A DNA stretch of 61,285 nucleotides from Egibacteraceae bacterium (GTDB lineage Bacteria; Actinomycetota; Nitriliruptoria; Euzebyales; Egibacteraceae). The notes beneath the pieces are model-generated. The model was given only the letters and a program-made list of their open reading frames with translations. It ran no database searches and was not told the origin of the DNA. Shown piece after piece: positions 22,565 to 30,612 of the stretch. Each line of letters starts with the position of its first letter. Position 1 is the stretch's first letter. Location of the stretch: NCBI GenBank assembly GCA_040905805.1, contig JBBDQS010000008.1, forward strand, positions 1-61,285, given 5' to 3'. Both the position numbers and the translations under genes were made by a program.

Positions 22565-23026
22565 ATGACCGATACCGACACCCCCCAGCGGTCGTCACCG
22601 TCACCGGCCAGGTCGCGCGGCGGCTCCGTCGCGCAGCTGGAGACCGAGCGCGGCGCCACCTCCATCGACGACTCGGTGGTGGCGAAGATCGCCGCCCTCG
22701 CCGCCCGGGAGATCGACGGCGTGGCGGCCTTGGGCGGGAGCCTGTCCGGCGCGCTCGGCGATGTCGTCGGGCGCATCCGCGGCTCCGAGCATCGCACCTC
22801 CGGCGTGGGCGTGGAGGTCGGCAGTCGCCAGGCGGCGGTGGACATCAACTGCCAGATGGAGTACCCCGCGTCCATCCACGAGGTCGCGGAGAGCGTCCGC
22901 CAGAACGTGATCGACCGCATCGAGTCCATGACGGGGCTCGAGGTCGTGGAGGTCAACATCGCCGTCAACGACCTGGTGTTCCCCGGGGGGGACGACGGCG
23001 AGAGCGCCGACACACGCGTCGAGTAG
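22565..23026 (+). CDS. Asp23/Gls24 family envelope stress protein
   Basis: The 153-residue protein has the Asp23 core (TSIDDSVVAKIAALAAREID, VDINCQMEYPASIHEVAESV, VIDRIESMTGLEVVEVNIAV) between a polar N-terminus and an acidic tail. Asp23 of Staphylococcus aureus is a membrane-associated protein of the alkaline and cell-wall stress response, held by AmaP. AAAGGAAG precedes ATG 22565. The next gene is a diverged relative. Confidence 0.92.
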   Translation: MTDTDTPQRSSPSPARSRGGSVAQLETERGATSIDDSVVAKIAALAAREIDGVAALGGSLSGALGDVVGRIRGSEHRTSGVGVEVGSRQAAVDINCQMEYPASIHEVAESVRQNVIDRIESMTGLEVVEVNIAVNDLVFPGGDDGESADTRVE

Positions 23027-23035
23027 CGCGACCCC

Positions 23036-23431
23036 ATGGGTGAGGCTGTGGTCTCCTCCGTCGCCGTGGCGCGCATCGCTGCCGCGGCCGCGCGGGAGGT
23101 CCCCCATGTGCTGGCACTCGATGGGGGAGCTCGCGGCGAGATCGCCACCTACGGGCCCCAAGGGCCGGTGCGGGGCGTGCGCGTCGACCGGTCCGCGACA
23201 CCCCGCGTGCGCGTCCGCACGGTCATGAGGTTCGGGGAGAGGCTGGGGGAGGTCGCCGAGGAGGTCCGTCGCAGGGTTCGCGAGGAGCTGGCCGCGCAGG
23301 TGCCGGCCTTCGCCGATGCGATCGTTGACGTGCACGTGGCCGATGTCCGGGAGGATGTCCGGGAACCCGACGAGGATCCCACGCCGTCGGCGCCTCCCGG
23401 GGACCCCCGGCCCGGGCCCGAGCGGTCATGA
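23036..23431 (+). CDS. Diverged Asp23-like protein
   Basis: The 131-residue protein follows the Asp23 plan (SSVAVARIAAAAAREVPHVL, then a beta-rich centre, then VRRRVREELAAQVPAFADAI with VDVHVADV). An acidic, proline-rich tail follows. It lies 9 bp after the first Asp23 gene and overlaps the next gene by 4 bp. A pairing of two Asp23 proteins, one canonical and one short, is common in actinobacteria. Confidence 0.8.
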   Translation: MGEAVVSSVAVARIAAAAAREVPHVLALDGGARGEIATYGPQGPVRGVRVDRSATPRVRVRTVMRFGERLGEVAEEVRRRVREELAAQVPAFADAIVDVHVADVREDVREPDEDPTPSAPPGDPRPGPERS

Positions 23432-23967
23432 ACGCCCTCAACCGGCTCCTCGGGCTCCTGGTCGGGCTGACGCTACTGGGCGCTGCCCTGCTGCTGGTGG
23501 TGGAGACCGTGCTCTCCTTCCTCCAGCGCCCGGCCTGGCTGGTCCCCCTCGACCAGTGGGCGACCGAGCTCTCGAGCCTCTCGTGGCAGAACCGCACCCT
23601 GATGGTGGTGGCGGCCCTGTGCGTCGTGGCCGGGGTCGGGCTCGTCACCCTGCAGCTGTGGCCCGCCCGGCCCGCCGCGCTCCGCCTGATCGAGCAGCGG
23701 GTGAACCGTTTGGCGGCCCTGGACGGGCGCGGCCTGGAGGAGCTGCTGCGCCGCACGGCGGTGGACGACGGCGACGTGCAAGGGGCGGCGGTGCGGGTCT
23801 CCCGACGAAAGGCCCGGGTGGAAGGCAGCGTGCCCCGGGACGCCCAGGTCTCGGCGGTGAGGGCGCGCACCCGCGAGCGGGTCCAGGCGTGCGTGCGCGA
23901 GCTACGCCTCGAACGCCCGTTGAAGGTGGTCGTGCGCCTGCGGCGCAGCAAGGTGCGCGTCCGGTGA
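23428..23967 (+). CDS. AmaP-like membrane protein
   Basis: The 179-residue protein has two transmembrane helices (about residues 7-27, LLGLLVGLTLLGAALLLVV, and 57-77, RTLMVVAALCVVAGVGLVTL). A soluble domain with Asp23/DUF6286 character follows (VQGAAVRVSRRKARVEGSVP, RVQACVRELRLERPLKVVVR). AmaP-type proteins tether Asp23 to the membrane. ATG 23428 overlaps the previous stop as ATGA. Confidence 0.8.
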   Translation: MNALNRLLGLLVGLTLLGAALLLVVETVLSFLQRPAWLVPLDQWATELSSLSWQNRTLMVVAALCVVAGVGLVTLQLWPARPAALRLIEQRVNRLAALDGRGLEELLRRTAVDDGDVQGAAVRVSRRKARVEGSVPRDAQVSAVRARTRERVQACVRELRLERPLKVVVRLRRSKVRVR

Positions 23968-24530
23968 GCCGGAGGCCCAACCGCATCGTGCTGGCGCTCC
24001 TGGGGCTCGTGCTGGTCGCCGGGGGCGTCCTCGTCCTCCTGGCCGCCTACGGCATCCTCCCGGTGGCCGAGCCGGGCGCCCTGTACGACGACCTGGCCGC
24101 AGCGGCCGAGGCCAACCCCGAGCCGTGGGCCGGCGGCGTCGTCCTCGGCGGGCTCCTCGCCGCGGCGCTCGGGGCCTGGCTGGTGCGACGCCAGCTCAGG
24201 GGCCGCCGTGGCGGTCGGCTCGGCACGGTGACCCTGGCCCGCGAGGCGCGCGGTCGCACCACCGTTGAGGCTGCGTCGGTCGCGCGTGCCGCCGCAGCGG
24301 ACCTGCGCCGCGGGCCGGGGGTGGTGAGCAGCAACGTGCGCATGGTCACGTACGGCTCGCGGCCCCGGCTGCTCGTCGCGCTCGCCATCGACACCGACAC
24401 CGACCCGCGTGCCGCCCTGGGCGTCGCCGAGGAGGTGTATGCGCGCGTCCGCGAACTGCTGGGCGCCCCGGACCTGCACGTGGACACCGTCGTCAGACCC
24501 ACCGCGGAGCTCGGCGACCGCGTCCGGTGA
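23964..24530 (+). CDS. Second AmaP-like/DUF6286 membrane protein
   Basis: The 188-residue protein repeats the architecture of its neighbour: helices at about 8-28 (IVLALLGLVLVAGGVLVLL) and 55-75, then a soluble domain (TVEAASVARAAAADLRRGPG, RLLVALAIDTDTDPRAALGV, LLGAPDLHVDTVVR). GTG 23964 overlaps the previous stop by 4 bp. It ends the cassette; a 61-bp tandem repeat lies between it and the converging csaA-like gene. Confidence 0.8.
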   Translation: MSRRPNRIVLALLGLVLVAGGVLVLLAAYGILPVAEPGALYDDLAAAAEANPEPWAGGVVLGGLLAAALGAWLVRRQLRGRRGGRLGTVTLAREARGRTTVEAASVARAAAADLRRGPGVVSSNVRMVTYGSRPRLLVALAIDTDTDPRAALGVAEEVYARVRELLGAPDLHVDTVVRPTAELGDRVR

Positions 24531-24552
24531 GCGAGGGACCGGGGATCCCCAT

Positions 24553-24674
24553 GGAGGTGGTGGTCTGGCCGGGCCACACACCCGGGGCAGCCGCCGGGCC
24601 ACACGACCACCGTGGAGGTGGTGGTCTGGCCGGGCCACACACCCGGGGAAGCCGCCGGGCCACACGACCACCGT
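24553..24674. repeat. Two 61-bp tandem repeats between convergent genes
   Basis: Copies at 24553-24613 and 24614-24674 differ at one base. Each unit holds a GGTGGTGGTCTGGCC arm and a complementary GGCCACACGACCACC arm, so it can fold into a strong hairpin. The convergent position suggests a bidirectional terminator. Confidence 0.8.
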
Positions 24675-24687
24675 GCGGTGAGGGGGA

Positions 24688-25053
24688 TCAGGCCACGGGT
24701 GCGCCCGGGGCCACGTCGTCCTCGAGCGCGAGCAGGCGCACGGTCCCGTCCGCATCGAGCGCGCCGAGCACCAGGAACTCGCTGGTGAACCCCGCGATGC
24801 GCTTGCGGCCGAGGTTGATCGCGCCGACCACCAGCCGCCCCATGAGGTCCTCCTCGGTGTAGTTGGTCACCTGCGCGCTGGTGTGGAGGGTGCCGACGAC
24901 CGGGCCGAAGTCCACGCTGAGCTTCCACGCCGGCTTGCGCGCCTCGGGGAAGGGCGCGACCGCCGTCACCCGGCCGACCCGCAGGTCCAGGGCGTCAAAG
25001 CCCTCGGCGCCGACGTCGTCCTTGCGGGGCAGCACAGCGGGGTCGTCGGTCAC
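24688..25053 (-). CDS. CsaA/tRNA-binding-domain protein
   Basis: The 121-residue protein has the OB-fold EMAPII/CsaA pattern: ALDLRVGRVTAVAPFPEARK, then LSVDFGPVVGTLHTSAQVTN, then GRLVVGAINLGRKRIAGFTS. CsaA binds tRNA and peptides and has been proposed as a secretion chaperone in Bacillus. GTG 25053 overlaps the folP stop by 4 bp, so it is the last gene before the inserted cassette. Confidence 0.85.
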   Translation of the reverse strand: MTDDPAVLPRKDDVGAEGFDALDLRVGRVTAVAPFPEARKPAWKLSVDFGPVVGTLHTSAQVTNYTEEDLMGRLVVGAINLGRKRIAGFTSEFLVLGALDADGTVRLLALEDDVAPGAPVA

Positions 25054-26183
25054 TCGCCCTCCCTCCAGTCGTCGGTCCGCCGGCTGAGGGCCTGCGCCAC
25101 ACGCGTGAGCCGGGCGGTGGGTCCCACGTCGTGCGCCCGGATCACGGCCACCCCGGCGTCGACGGCGACCGCCGCGCTGGCGAGGCTGCCCTCCAGGCGC
25201 CCAGCGGTGTCGGCTTCGCCGAGCAGGACGCCCAGGAAGCTCTTGCGGCTGGCGCCGATGACCACCGGCCGACCCAGGCCACGGAACTGGCGCAGGGCCC
25301 GCAGCAACGCCACGTTGTGCTCGGGGCGTTTGGCGAACCCCAGGCCGGGGTCGACCAGGATGCGCCCCGTGAGGATCCCCGCCTCGGCGCACCGGCGCAG
25401 GCCCTCGGCGAGGAACTCGTAGACCTCGGCGACCACGTCGTCGTACACGGCCAGCGAGCGCATGTCCTTGGGCCGTCCGCGGGCGTGCATGAGCACGTAG
25501 GCCGCACCGGTGTCGGCGACCACGTCCAGCAGGGCCGGGTCGCTCGCCCCCGACACGTCGTTGACGATCGCCGCCCCCGCGTCCAGCGCCGCCCGGGCGA
25601 CCGTGCGCTTGGTCGTGTCGATGCTGATCACCGCGCGCCCGTGCAGGGCCTCCACCACCGGGATGACCCGACGCAGCTCGTCCGCCTCGGAGACGGGGTC
25701 GGCCCCGGGCCGCGTCGACTCCCCGCCGACGTCGAGGAGGTCGGCGCCCTCGTCGAGCAGGTGCAGCGCGTGGCCGACCGCGGTCTGCGGGTGCGGCTTC
25801 CTGCCACCGTAGGTCAGCCCGCCGTCGGAGAAGGAGTCCGGGGTCACGTTGACCACGCCCATGACCAGCGGATGCGCACCGGTCGGCAACGGCCGGTCGG
25901 CGAGCGGCACCTCGGGTGCCGGCCCGAGCCAGGCCGCGACGGCCTCTCGCAGGGAGCGGTCCAGCGCCCGGGCCTCCTCGGCCTCCAGGCTGCGCCCCGC
26001 GGCACGCGCGAGCGCCTCGACGGTGGTGGTGGCGTGCAACCGCCCGTCGATGTCCTCCACCGTGGCGCCCGACGACGACCAGGTGCTGCGCAACCGCACC
26101 GGGTCGCTCACCCCGCTGACGACCACGCGGATGTGCGCGGCGGGCCCGAGCGCGGCCTCGACCACCCGGACCAGCGGGGTCAT
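25050..26183 (-). CDS. folP: Dihydropteroate synthase with N-terminal extension
   Basis: DHPS joins the pterin pyrophosphate to p-aminobenzoate and is the sulfonamide target. Residues ~110-377 hold the TIM-barrel signatures VMGVVNVTPDSFSDGG, DLLDVGGESTRPGA, ISIDTTKRTVARAALDAGA, ILVDPGLGFAKRPEHN and VVIGASRKSFLG. The 377-residue length exceeds the usual ~280 because of a ~105-residue N-terminal region (VRVVEAALGPAAHIRVVVSG...). I do not recognise this region in bacterial DHPS. ATG 26183 overlaps the folE stop as ATGA, so the extension is likely translated. Confidence 0.94.
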   Translation of the reverse strand: MTPLVRVVEAALGPAAHIRVVVSGVSDPVRLRSTWSSSGATVEDIDGRLHATTTVEALARAAGRSLEAEEARALDRSLREAVAAWLGPAPEVPLADRPLPTGAHPLVMGVVNVTPDSFSDGGLTYGGRKPHPQTAVGHALHLLDEGADLLDVGGESTRPGADPVSEADELRRVIPVVEALHGRAVISIDTTKRTVARAALDAGAAIVNDVSGASDPALLDVVADTGAAYVLMHARGRPKDMRSLAVYDDVVAEVYEFLAEGLRRCAEAGILTGRILVDPGLGFAKRPEHNVALLRALRQFRGLGRPVVIGASRKSFLGVLLGEADTAGRLEGSLASAAVAVDAGVAVIRAHDVGPTARLTRVAQALSRRTDDWREGE

Positions 26184-26851
26184 CGCCCGCGTCCCATGGC
26201 CACCAGCTGCATGACCTCGGTCCTGGTCCTCGGATCGTCGCGCATGGCACCGCGCACCGCGCTCGTCACGGTCACGGCACCGGGCTTGCGGACCCCCCGC
26301 ATGGTCATGCAGGTGTGCTCCGCCTCGATCAGCACGAGCACGCCCCGCGGCTCCAGCGCGGTCTCGATGACGTCCGCGATGGTGGTGCACAGGCGTTCCT
26401 GCAAGCTGGGGCGCTTGGCGACGAGGTCCACCAGGCGGGCAAGCTTGCTGATGCCGGTGATCTGGCCGCGGGTGTTCGGCAGGTACCCGACGTGGGCCGT
26501 GCCGAGGAACGGCACGAGATGGTGCTCGCACATGCTGGCGAAGGGGATGTCGCGCACGATCACGATCTCGTCGTGGCCCTCCTCGAAGACCACGTCGAGC
26601 ACCCGGGCGGGGTCGATGAGCAGCCCCGCGAAGATCTCGTCGCACATGCGGGCGACCCGATCGGGGGTGTCCCGGGTCTCCTCGGCCTCTGCGTCCAGAC
26701 CGAGGCCCTCCAGCAGCAGCCGGACGCCCGCGCGGATCTTCTCGTGGTCGAACGACCCGTCCGGCTCGAGCCCGGTCGCGGCCCGGATGCGGGCGTCAGC
26801 GTCGAGCGTCGCGGGACGCCGGACCCCGGCGCCCGCCGCCGAGTCGGTCAT
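26180..26851 (-). CDS. folE: GTP cyclohydrolase I
   Basis: FolE opens GTP to dihydroneopterin triphosphate, the first folate step. The 223-residue enzyme has the zinc site MCEHHLVPFLGTAHVGYLPN, GISKLARLVDLVAKRPSLQE and the C-terminal EAEHTCMTMRGVRKPG. It starts 12 bp after ftsH and overlaps folP by 4 bp. Confidence 0.97.
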   Translation of the reverse strand: MTDSAAGAGVRRPATLDADARIRAATGLEPDGSFDHEKIRAGVRLLLEGLGLDAEAEETRDTPDRVARMCDEIFAGLLIDPARVLDVVFEEGHDEIVIVRDIPFASMCEHHLVPFLGTAHVGYLPNTRGQITGISKLARLVDLVAKRPSLQERLCTTIADVIETALEPRGVLVLIEAEHTCMTMRGVRKPGAVTVTSAVRGAMRDDPRTRTEVMQLVAMGRGR

Positions 26852-26863
26852 CGATCCGCCCCG

Positions 26864-28846
26864 TCAGTCGCGGGGAGTCGCAGGGGGATCGTCCCGTCGG
26901 GCACGAGCGGCTCGCGCCAGCGCCGCGGGCTGCGCGGCGCGCCGCAGCTGGCTCATCACCGAGGTGCCGGAGACCGGTTGCCCGTTGCCGTTCATGAGCG
27001 GTTCGATCTTGCGCGAGGGCCGCTTGGTGACCTTGGCGAGGATCACGGCGAGCTCGTCGCGCTCGACGGTCTCGCGCTCCATCAACGCGTCGGCCAGCTC
27101 CTCCAGCACCACCCGGTTGTCGACGAGCACCTCCAGGGCCTCGTCGTGCGCCTCGTCGATCAGCGCCCGGATCTCGTGGTCGATCTCGCTGGCCACCTCC
27201 GCGGAGTAGTCCGGCGCGTGCCCGAACTCCTTGCCCAGGAACGGCTGCGAGTCCTTCTGCCCGAAGGTCATGGGCCCGAGCGTCGCGCTCATGCCGTACT
27301 GGGTGACCATGTTCTTCGCCGTCGCGGTCGCGCGGGAGATGTCGTCGGCCGCCCCGGTGGTGAAGTCGCCGATGGTGAGCTCCTCGGCCACACGGCCGCC
27401 GAGCATCATCGCGAGCTGGTCGATGAGCTCGCCGCGTGCCACCAGGTACTTGTCCTCGGTGGGCAGGGTCAAGGTCCACCCGAGTGCCTGGCCCCGGGGG
27501 ATGATCGACACCTTGTGGACGGGGTCCGCGTGGGGCAGGGCGTGGCCCACGATGGTGTGGCCGCCCTCGTGGTAGGCGATGATGCGCTTCTCGGTCTCGC
27601 CCATCAGGCGGGTCTTGCGCTCGGGGCCGGCGATGACCCGGTCGATCGCGTCCTCCATGGCCTCCATGGTGATGTCCGCGCGGTCCTGGCGGGTGGAGAT
27701 CAGCGCGGCCTCGTTGATCAGGTTGGCGAGGTCGGCGCCGGTGAAGCCCGGCGTGCGGCGCGCGATGACCGACAGGTCGGCGTCGTCGGCCATCGGCTTG
27801 CCGCGGGCGTGGACCTCCAGGATCGCCTTGCGACCGACCAGGTCGGGGCGGTCCACGACGATCTGGCGGTCGAAGCGTCCCGGACGCAGCAGCGCCGGGT
27901 CGAGGATGTCGGGCCGGTTGGTGGCGGCCACCAGGATGATGCCGGTCGTGACGTCGAAGCCGTCCATCTCCACGAGCAGCTGGTTCAGTGTCTGCTCGCG
28001 CTCGTCGTGCCCGCCGCCCATGCCGGCACCGCGGTGGCGGCCGACGGCGTCGATCTCGTCCATGAAGATGATCGCCGGCGCGGCCGCCTTGGCCTGCTCG
28101 AACAGGTCGCGCACCCGGCTGGCCCCGACCCCGACGAACATCTCGACGAAGTCGGACCCGGAGATGGAGAAGAACGGTGCGCCGGCCTCGCCGGCCACGG
28201 CGCGCGCCAGCAGGGTCTTGCCCGTCCCGGGAGGCCCGAACAGCAGGACGCCCTTCGGGATCTTGGCGCCCATCGCCTGGAACTTCGCGGGGTTCGCGAG
28301 GAAGTCCTTGATCTCCCGCAGCTCCTCGACGGCCTCGTCGGATCCGGCCACGTCGGCGAAGGTGACCTTGGGCGCATCCTTCGAGATGGCCTTCGCCTTG
28401 GACTTGCCGAAGCTCATCACGCCCCGGCCACCGCCCGACATCTGGGTCATCAGGAAGAAGAACAACCCGAAGATCAGCAGGAACGGCAGCAGGGAGAACA
28501 GGAACTGCAGGAAGATGTTCCCGGCCTGGTTGTCCACCGTGCGCTCGGCGAGCGTGCCCTCCTGCCGTGCGACGTCGAGCGCCGCGCCGAGCCGCTCGCC
28601 GTCGACCTCGATGTTGTAGGAGGTCTCGAAGGGCTCGTCGCCGTCGTCCAACGTGCCCTCGAGGCGTCCGTCACGCGCGAAGTCCTCCAGCGTGGCGACT
28701 TCCCCCGCCTCGAGGTGGTTCATGAACTCGTCGAACCGCAGCGGTTCCTCTTCGTCACCGCCGCGCATGGACAGCACGACCGCTGCCGCGATCACCACCG
28801 GCAGGATCCAGACATAAGGGCTTCGCACGAAGCGTCGCGCTTTCAT
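26864..28846 (-). CDS. ftsH: ATP-dependent zinc metalloprotease FtsH
   Basis: FtsH is the membrane-bound AAA+ protease for membrane and regulatory proteins. The 660-residue protein has transmembrane helices at ~11-27 and ~111-133 around a periplasmic-side domain. The AAA+ module has Walker A GPPGTGKT at 204-211, Walker [12 protein letters not shown] and the SRH region [19 protein letters not shown]. The zinc-protease site is HEGGH ([18 protein letters not shown] is commoner). A Gly/Arg/Ala-rich tail ends it. It heads the fol operon. A second, partial ftsH is at the right edge. Confidence 0.97.
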   Translation of the reverse strand: MKARRFVRSPYVWILPVVIAAAVVLSMRGGDEEEPLRFDEFMNHLEAGEVATLEDFARDGRLEGTLDDGDEPFETSYNIEVDGERLGAALDVARQEGTLAERTVDNQAGNIFLQFLFSLLPFLLIFGLFFFLMTQMSGGGRGVMSFGKSKAKAISKDAPKVTFADVAGSDEAVEELREIKDFLANPAKFQAMGAKIPKGVLLFGPPGTGKTLLARAVAGEAGAPFFSISGSDFVEMFVGVGASRVRDLFEQAKAAAPAIIFMDEIDAVGRHRGAGMGGGHDEREQTLNQLLVEMDGFDVTTGIILVAATNRPDILDPALLRPGRFDRQIVVDRPDLVGRKAILEVHARGKPMADDADLSVIARRTPGFTGADLANLINEAALISTRQDRADITMEAMEDAIDRVIAGPERKTRLMGETEKRIIAYHEGGHTIVGHALPHADPVHKVSIIPRGQALGWTLTLPTEDKYLVARGELIDQLAMMLGGRVAEELTIGDFTTGAADDISRATATAKNMVTQYGMSATLGPMTFGQKDSQPFLGKEFGHAPDYSAEVASEIDHEIRALIDEAHDEALEVLVDNRVVLEELADALMERETVERDELAVILAKVTKRPSRKIEPLMNGNGQPVSGTSVMSQLRRAAQPAALARAARARRDDPPATPRD

Positions 28847-28852
28847 GCTTTC

Positions 28853-28858
28853 ACTGTA
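28853..28858 (-). promoter_or_regulatory. Candidate -10 box of ftsH, giving a leaderless start
   Basis: TACAGT on the minus strand ends six bases before the ftsH ATG, so transcription would start at or next to the start codon. No purine-rich ribosome site precedes that ATG, in keeping with a leaderless mRNA. No good -35 hexamer is visible. Confidence 0.4.
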
Positions 28859-28915
28859 GCACCGGGTCCGGAACCCCGACCGGCCGATCGGCCGCCCCGG
28901 GGGTCAGGGCCCATA

Positions 28916-28990
28916 GCAGTCGCTGCGCGACCGCCCCACCCGGCACCGCAGAGAAACGCCTCAGCAAGCTCCGGCGATGCACGTCTCTAG
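28916..28990. repeat. 75-bp diverged direct repeat, copy 1
   Basis: This aligns without gaps to 29473-29547 with about 63 of 75 bases identical. Both copies contain GTCGCTGCGCGAC (a small hairpin) and a CTCCGGCGAT segment. The pair brackets the iterated-site array upstream of ftsH. Confidence 0.75.
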
Positions 28991-29125
28991 GGGCCGGAGT
29001 CGGAGATCCGTTGGCGGTGTCGGACCCGGTGTTGTGGGCCGCCGCTGGCGCACCTGGCGGTCGGGATCGGCCCGCACCACCGGCTGTCGGCGTCGTGTGG
29101 CGCGCCGAGAGGCGGTGTGCGCCAC

Positions 29126-29318
29126 CGCGGACACGTCGCCGTGCTGACTCACGCCAACGCGGACACTTCCTCTGACACAACGGACAAAACCTGCAAGAGT
29201 TTGTGCCTATTTATCATCTTCTGCACCTTCTCGGCAGCGGCGAAGTGTCCGTGTGACGGGCACGCACACCGGCGAAGTGTCCGCGTTGCGCCCGTACACG
29301 TGCGGCGACGTGTCCGTG
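29126..29318. repeat. Five iterated 15-bp sites around an AT-rich core
   Basis: The consensus GGCGAMGTGTCCGYG occurs at 29239-29253, 29271-29285 and 29304-29318 in forward orientation. In reverse it occurs at 29126-29140 (exact) and 29158-29172 (three mismatches at one end). Start-to-start spacing within each set is 32-33 bp, about three helical turns. Between the sets, 29173-29238 is unusually AT-rich for this genome. The geometry is that of a cooperative protein-binding array, such as a replication/partition site or paired operators around a promoter. Confidence 0.8.
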
Positions 29319-29472
29319 CGATCCTGACGATCCTGACGGGTCCACCCGTCGGCCCCCGGGGCGGCCCGGGGGCCGTCACGACCAGACACTGCCCGTCCAC
29401 CCAGACGCGTGCGCATGGTCTGCGCCCCCATTCTGCGGCAGCCTGCCGGATTGAGGACTCAGCGCCCCCATG

Positions 29473-29547
29473 GCGGTCGCTGCGCGACCGCCACACCCTG
29501 CACAGCGGAGAATCGCCTCCGCACGCTCCGGCGATTCACGTCTCAGG
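29473..29547. repeat. 75-bp diverged direct repeat, copy 2
   Basis: This is the better-structured copy. GCGGTCG and CGACCGC form a 7-bp stem with a 5-base loop, and GAATCGCC and GGCGATTC form an 8-bp stem with a 12-base loop. It ends 18 bp past the hpt stop codon, so on the minus strand it may also terminate hpt transcription. Confidence 0.75.
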
Positions 29548-29564
29548 ACACTAGGACTAGTCAG

Positions 29565-30146
29565 CTAGGGGCCGGCGTGGACGTCGTGCCGGAGGGTCCC
29601 GACATAGGGCAGGTTGCGGTAGCGCTCAGCGTAGTCCAGGCCGTACCCGACGACGAAGACGTCGGGGACCTCGAACCCGCGGTAGCGGATGGGCACGTCG
29701 ATGCGGGCCGTCCCCGGCTTGGTGAGCAGGGCCATGACCTCCAAGGACGCCGGACCGCGCGAGCGCAGGTTGCGGATCAGGTAGTCGAGCGTCAACCCCG
29801 AGTCCACGATGTCCTCGACGAGGATCACGTGGCGATCGGCGATGTCGAGGTCCAGATCCTTCAGGATGCGCACGACCCCCGAGGTCTGCGTCGCCGACCC
29901 GTAGCTCGATACGGCCATGAAGTCGAACTCCACGGGGATCTGCACGTACCGCGCGAAATCCGCCATCAGGACGAAGGCGCCCTTCAGCACCCCGACCAGG
30001 AGCACGTCCCGGCCGGCGTAGTCCCGGTCGACCTCGACGGCGAGGTCGACCAGACGGGCATGGATCTGCTCCGACGTGATCAGGACCCGGTCGACGTCGG
30101 CGTCCTGCGGCACGACGCTCGGTGAGGTCACGCGCTGCTCGTCCAC
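29565..30146 (-). CDS. hpt: Hypoxanthine phosphoribosyltransferase
   Basis: Hpt salvages hypoxanthine and guanine with PRPP. The 193-residue protein shows LVGVLKGAFVLMADFARYV, the flexible-loop SSYG, the PRPP motif VILVEDIVDSGLTLDYL, and the C-terminal VFVVGYGLDYAERYRNLPYV. I chose GTG 30146 as the start (VDEQRVTSPS). The usual order tilS-hpt-ftsH is kept, but 466 bp and 718 bp of non-coding DNA separate the three genes. Confidence 0.95.
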   Translation of the reverse strand: MDEQRVTSPSVVPQDADVDRVLITSEQIHARLVDLAVEVDRDYAGRDVLLVGVLKGAFVLMADFARYVQIPVEFDFMAVSSYGSATQTSGVVRILKDLDLDIADRHVILVEDIVDSGLTLDYLIRNLRSRGPASLEVMALLTKPGTARIDVPIRYRGFEVPDVFVVGYGLDYAERYRNLPYVGTLRHDVHAGP

Positions 30147-30612
30147 GCCGGGAGCGTAGCCGACCGGGCGTACATCGCAGATGGCATGCGGCCCGTCGGG
30201 GCGCAGCCGGGGCGCGGTCGGGGCCGCCGCAGCGCTGACCTCCAGACTGCCGAACAGCGCTCGCGCTGAACGGGCGACTGCCACGCGGGCTTACCGGATG
30301 GCGCTCGCCACCGCCGTCTTGGCCGACATCGCCTCGGTCGGCAGGTGGCAGTACCCGGGCTCCTCCGCGAGCCCCTGCCGCGCCAGCACAGCGGTGTGGA
30401 TGACGGTCCCGGTGCCGGCGGACGAGCCCGACAGCAGGGCCAGGGCCGGGGCCACCGCGTCGAGCACGGGGCCTGAGCAGGCCACCGAACCCATCCCGGC
30501 CCTCCGGCTCACCAGCGCCGGCGGCGCCCACGAGGACCGGAGCGATGAACTGGCCCCCGCACAGCCGGGGTGGCGCCCCGCCGAGCGGCTCCATCCGCTT
30601 CGCTCCCCGCCG
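30147..30612. other. Gene-free stretch between tilS and hpt
   Basis: Several overlapping frames are open, as expected at this GC content. One on the minus strand (ending at 30291, with LDAVAPALALLSGSSAGTGT) looks mildly protein-like, but it has no recognisable family or ribosome site. It could be a decayed gene. The hpt promoter must lie here. Confidence 0.4.

Larger units (their letters stand above)
28847..29564. other. 718-bp gene-free region between hpt and ftsH
   Basis: No open frame here has coding character. It holds the two 75-bp repeats, the iterated 15-bp sites with the AT-rich core, a GATCCTGAC direct repeat at 29320-29337 and the ftsH promoter. At 718 bp it is the longest gene-free stretch in the window. 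Confidence 0.75.

Noticed and set aside
26315-28990. An 891-codon plus-strand open frame
   Set aside because: Antisense to ftsH and folE; no ribosome site or recognisable motif.
29126-29318. A CRISPR array
   Set aside because: The repeats are 15 bp, occur in both orientations and are 32-33 bp apart with no unique 30-40 bp spacers or cas genes.
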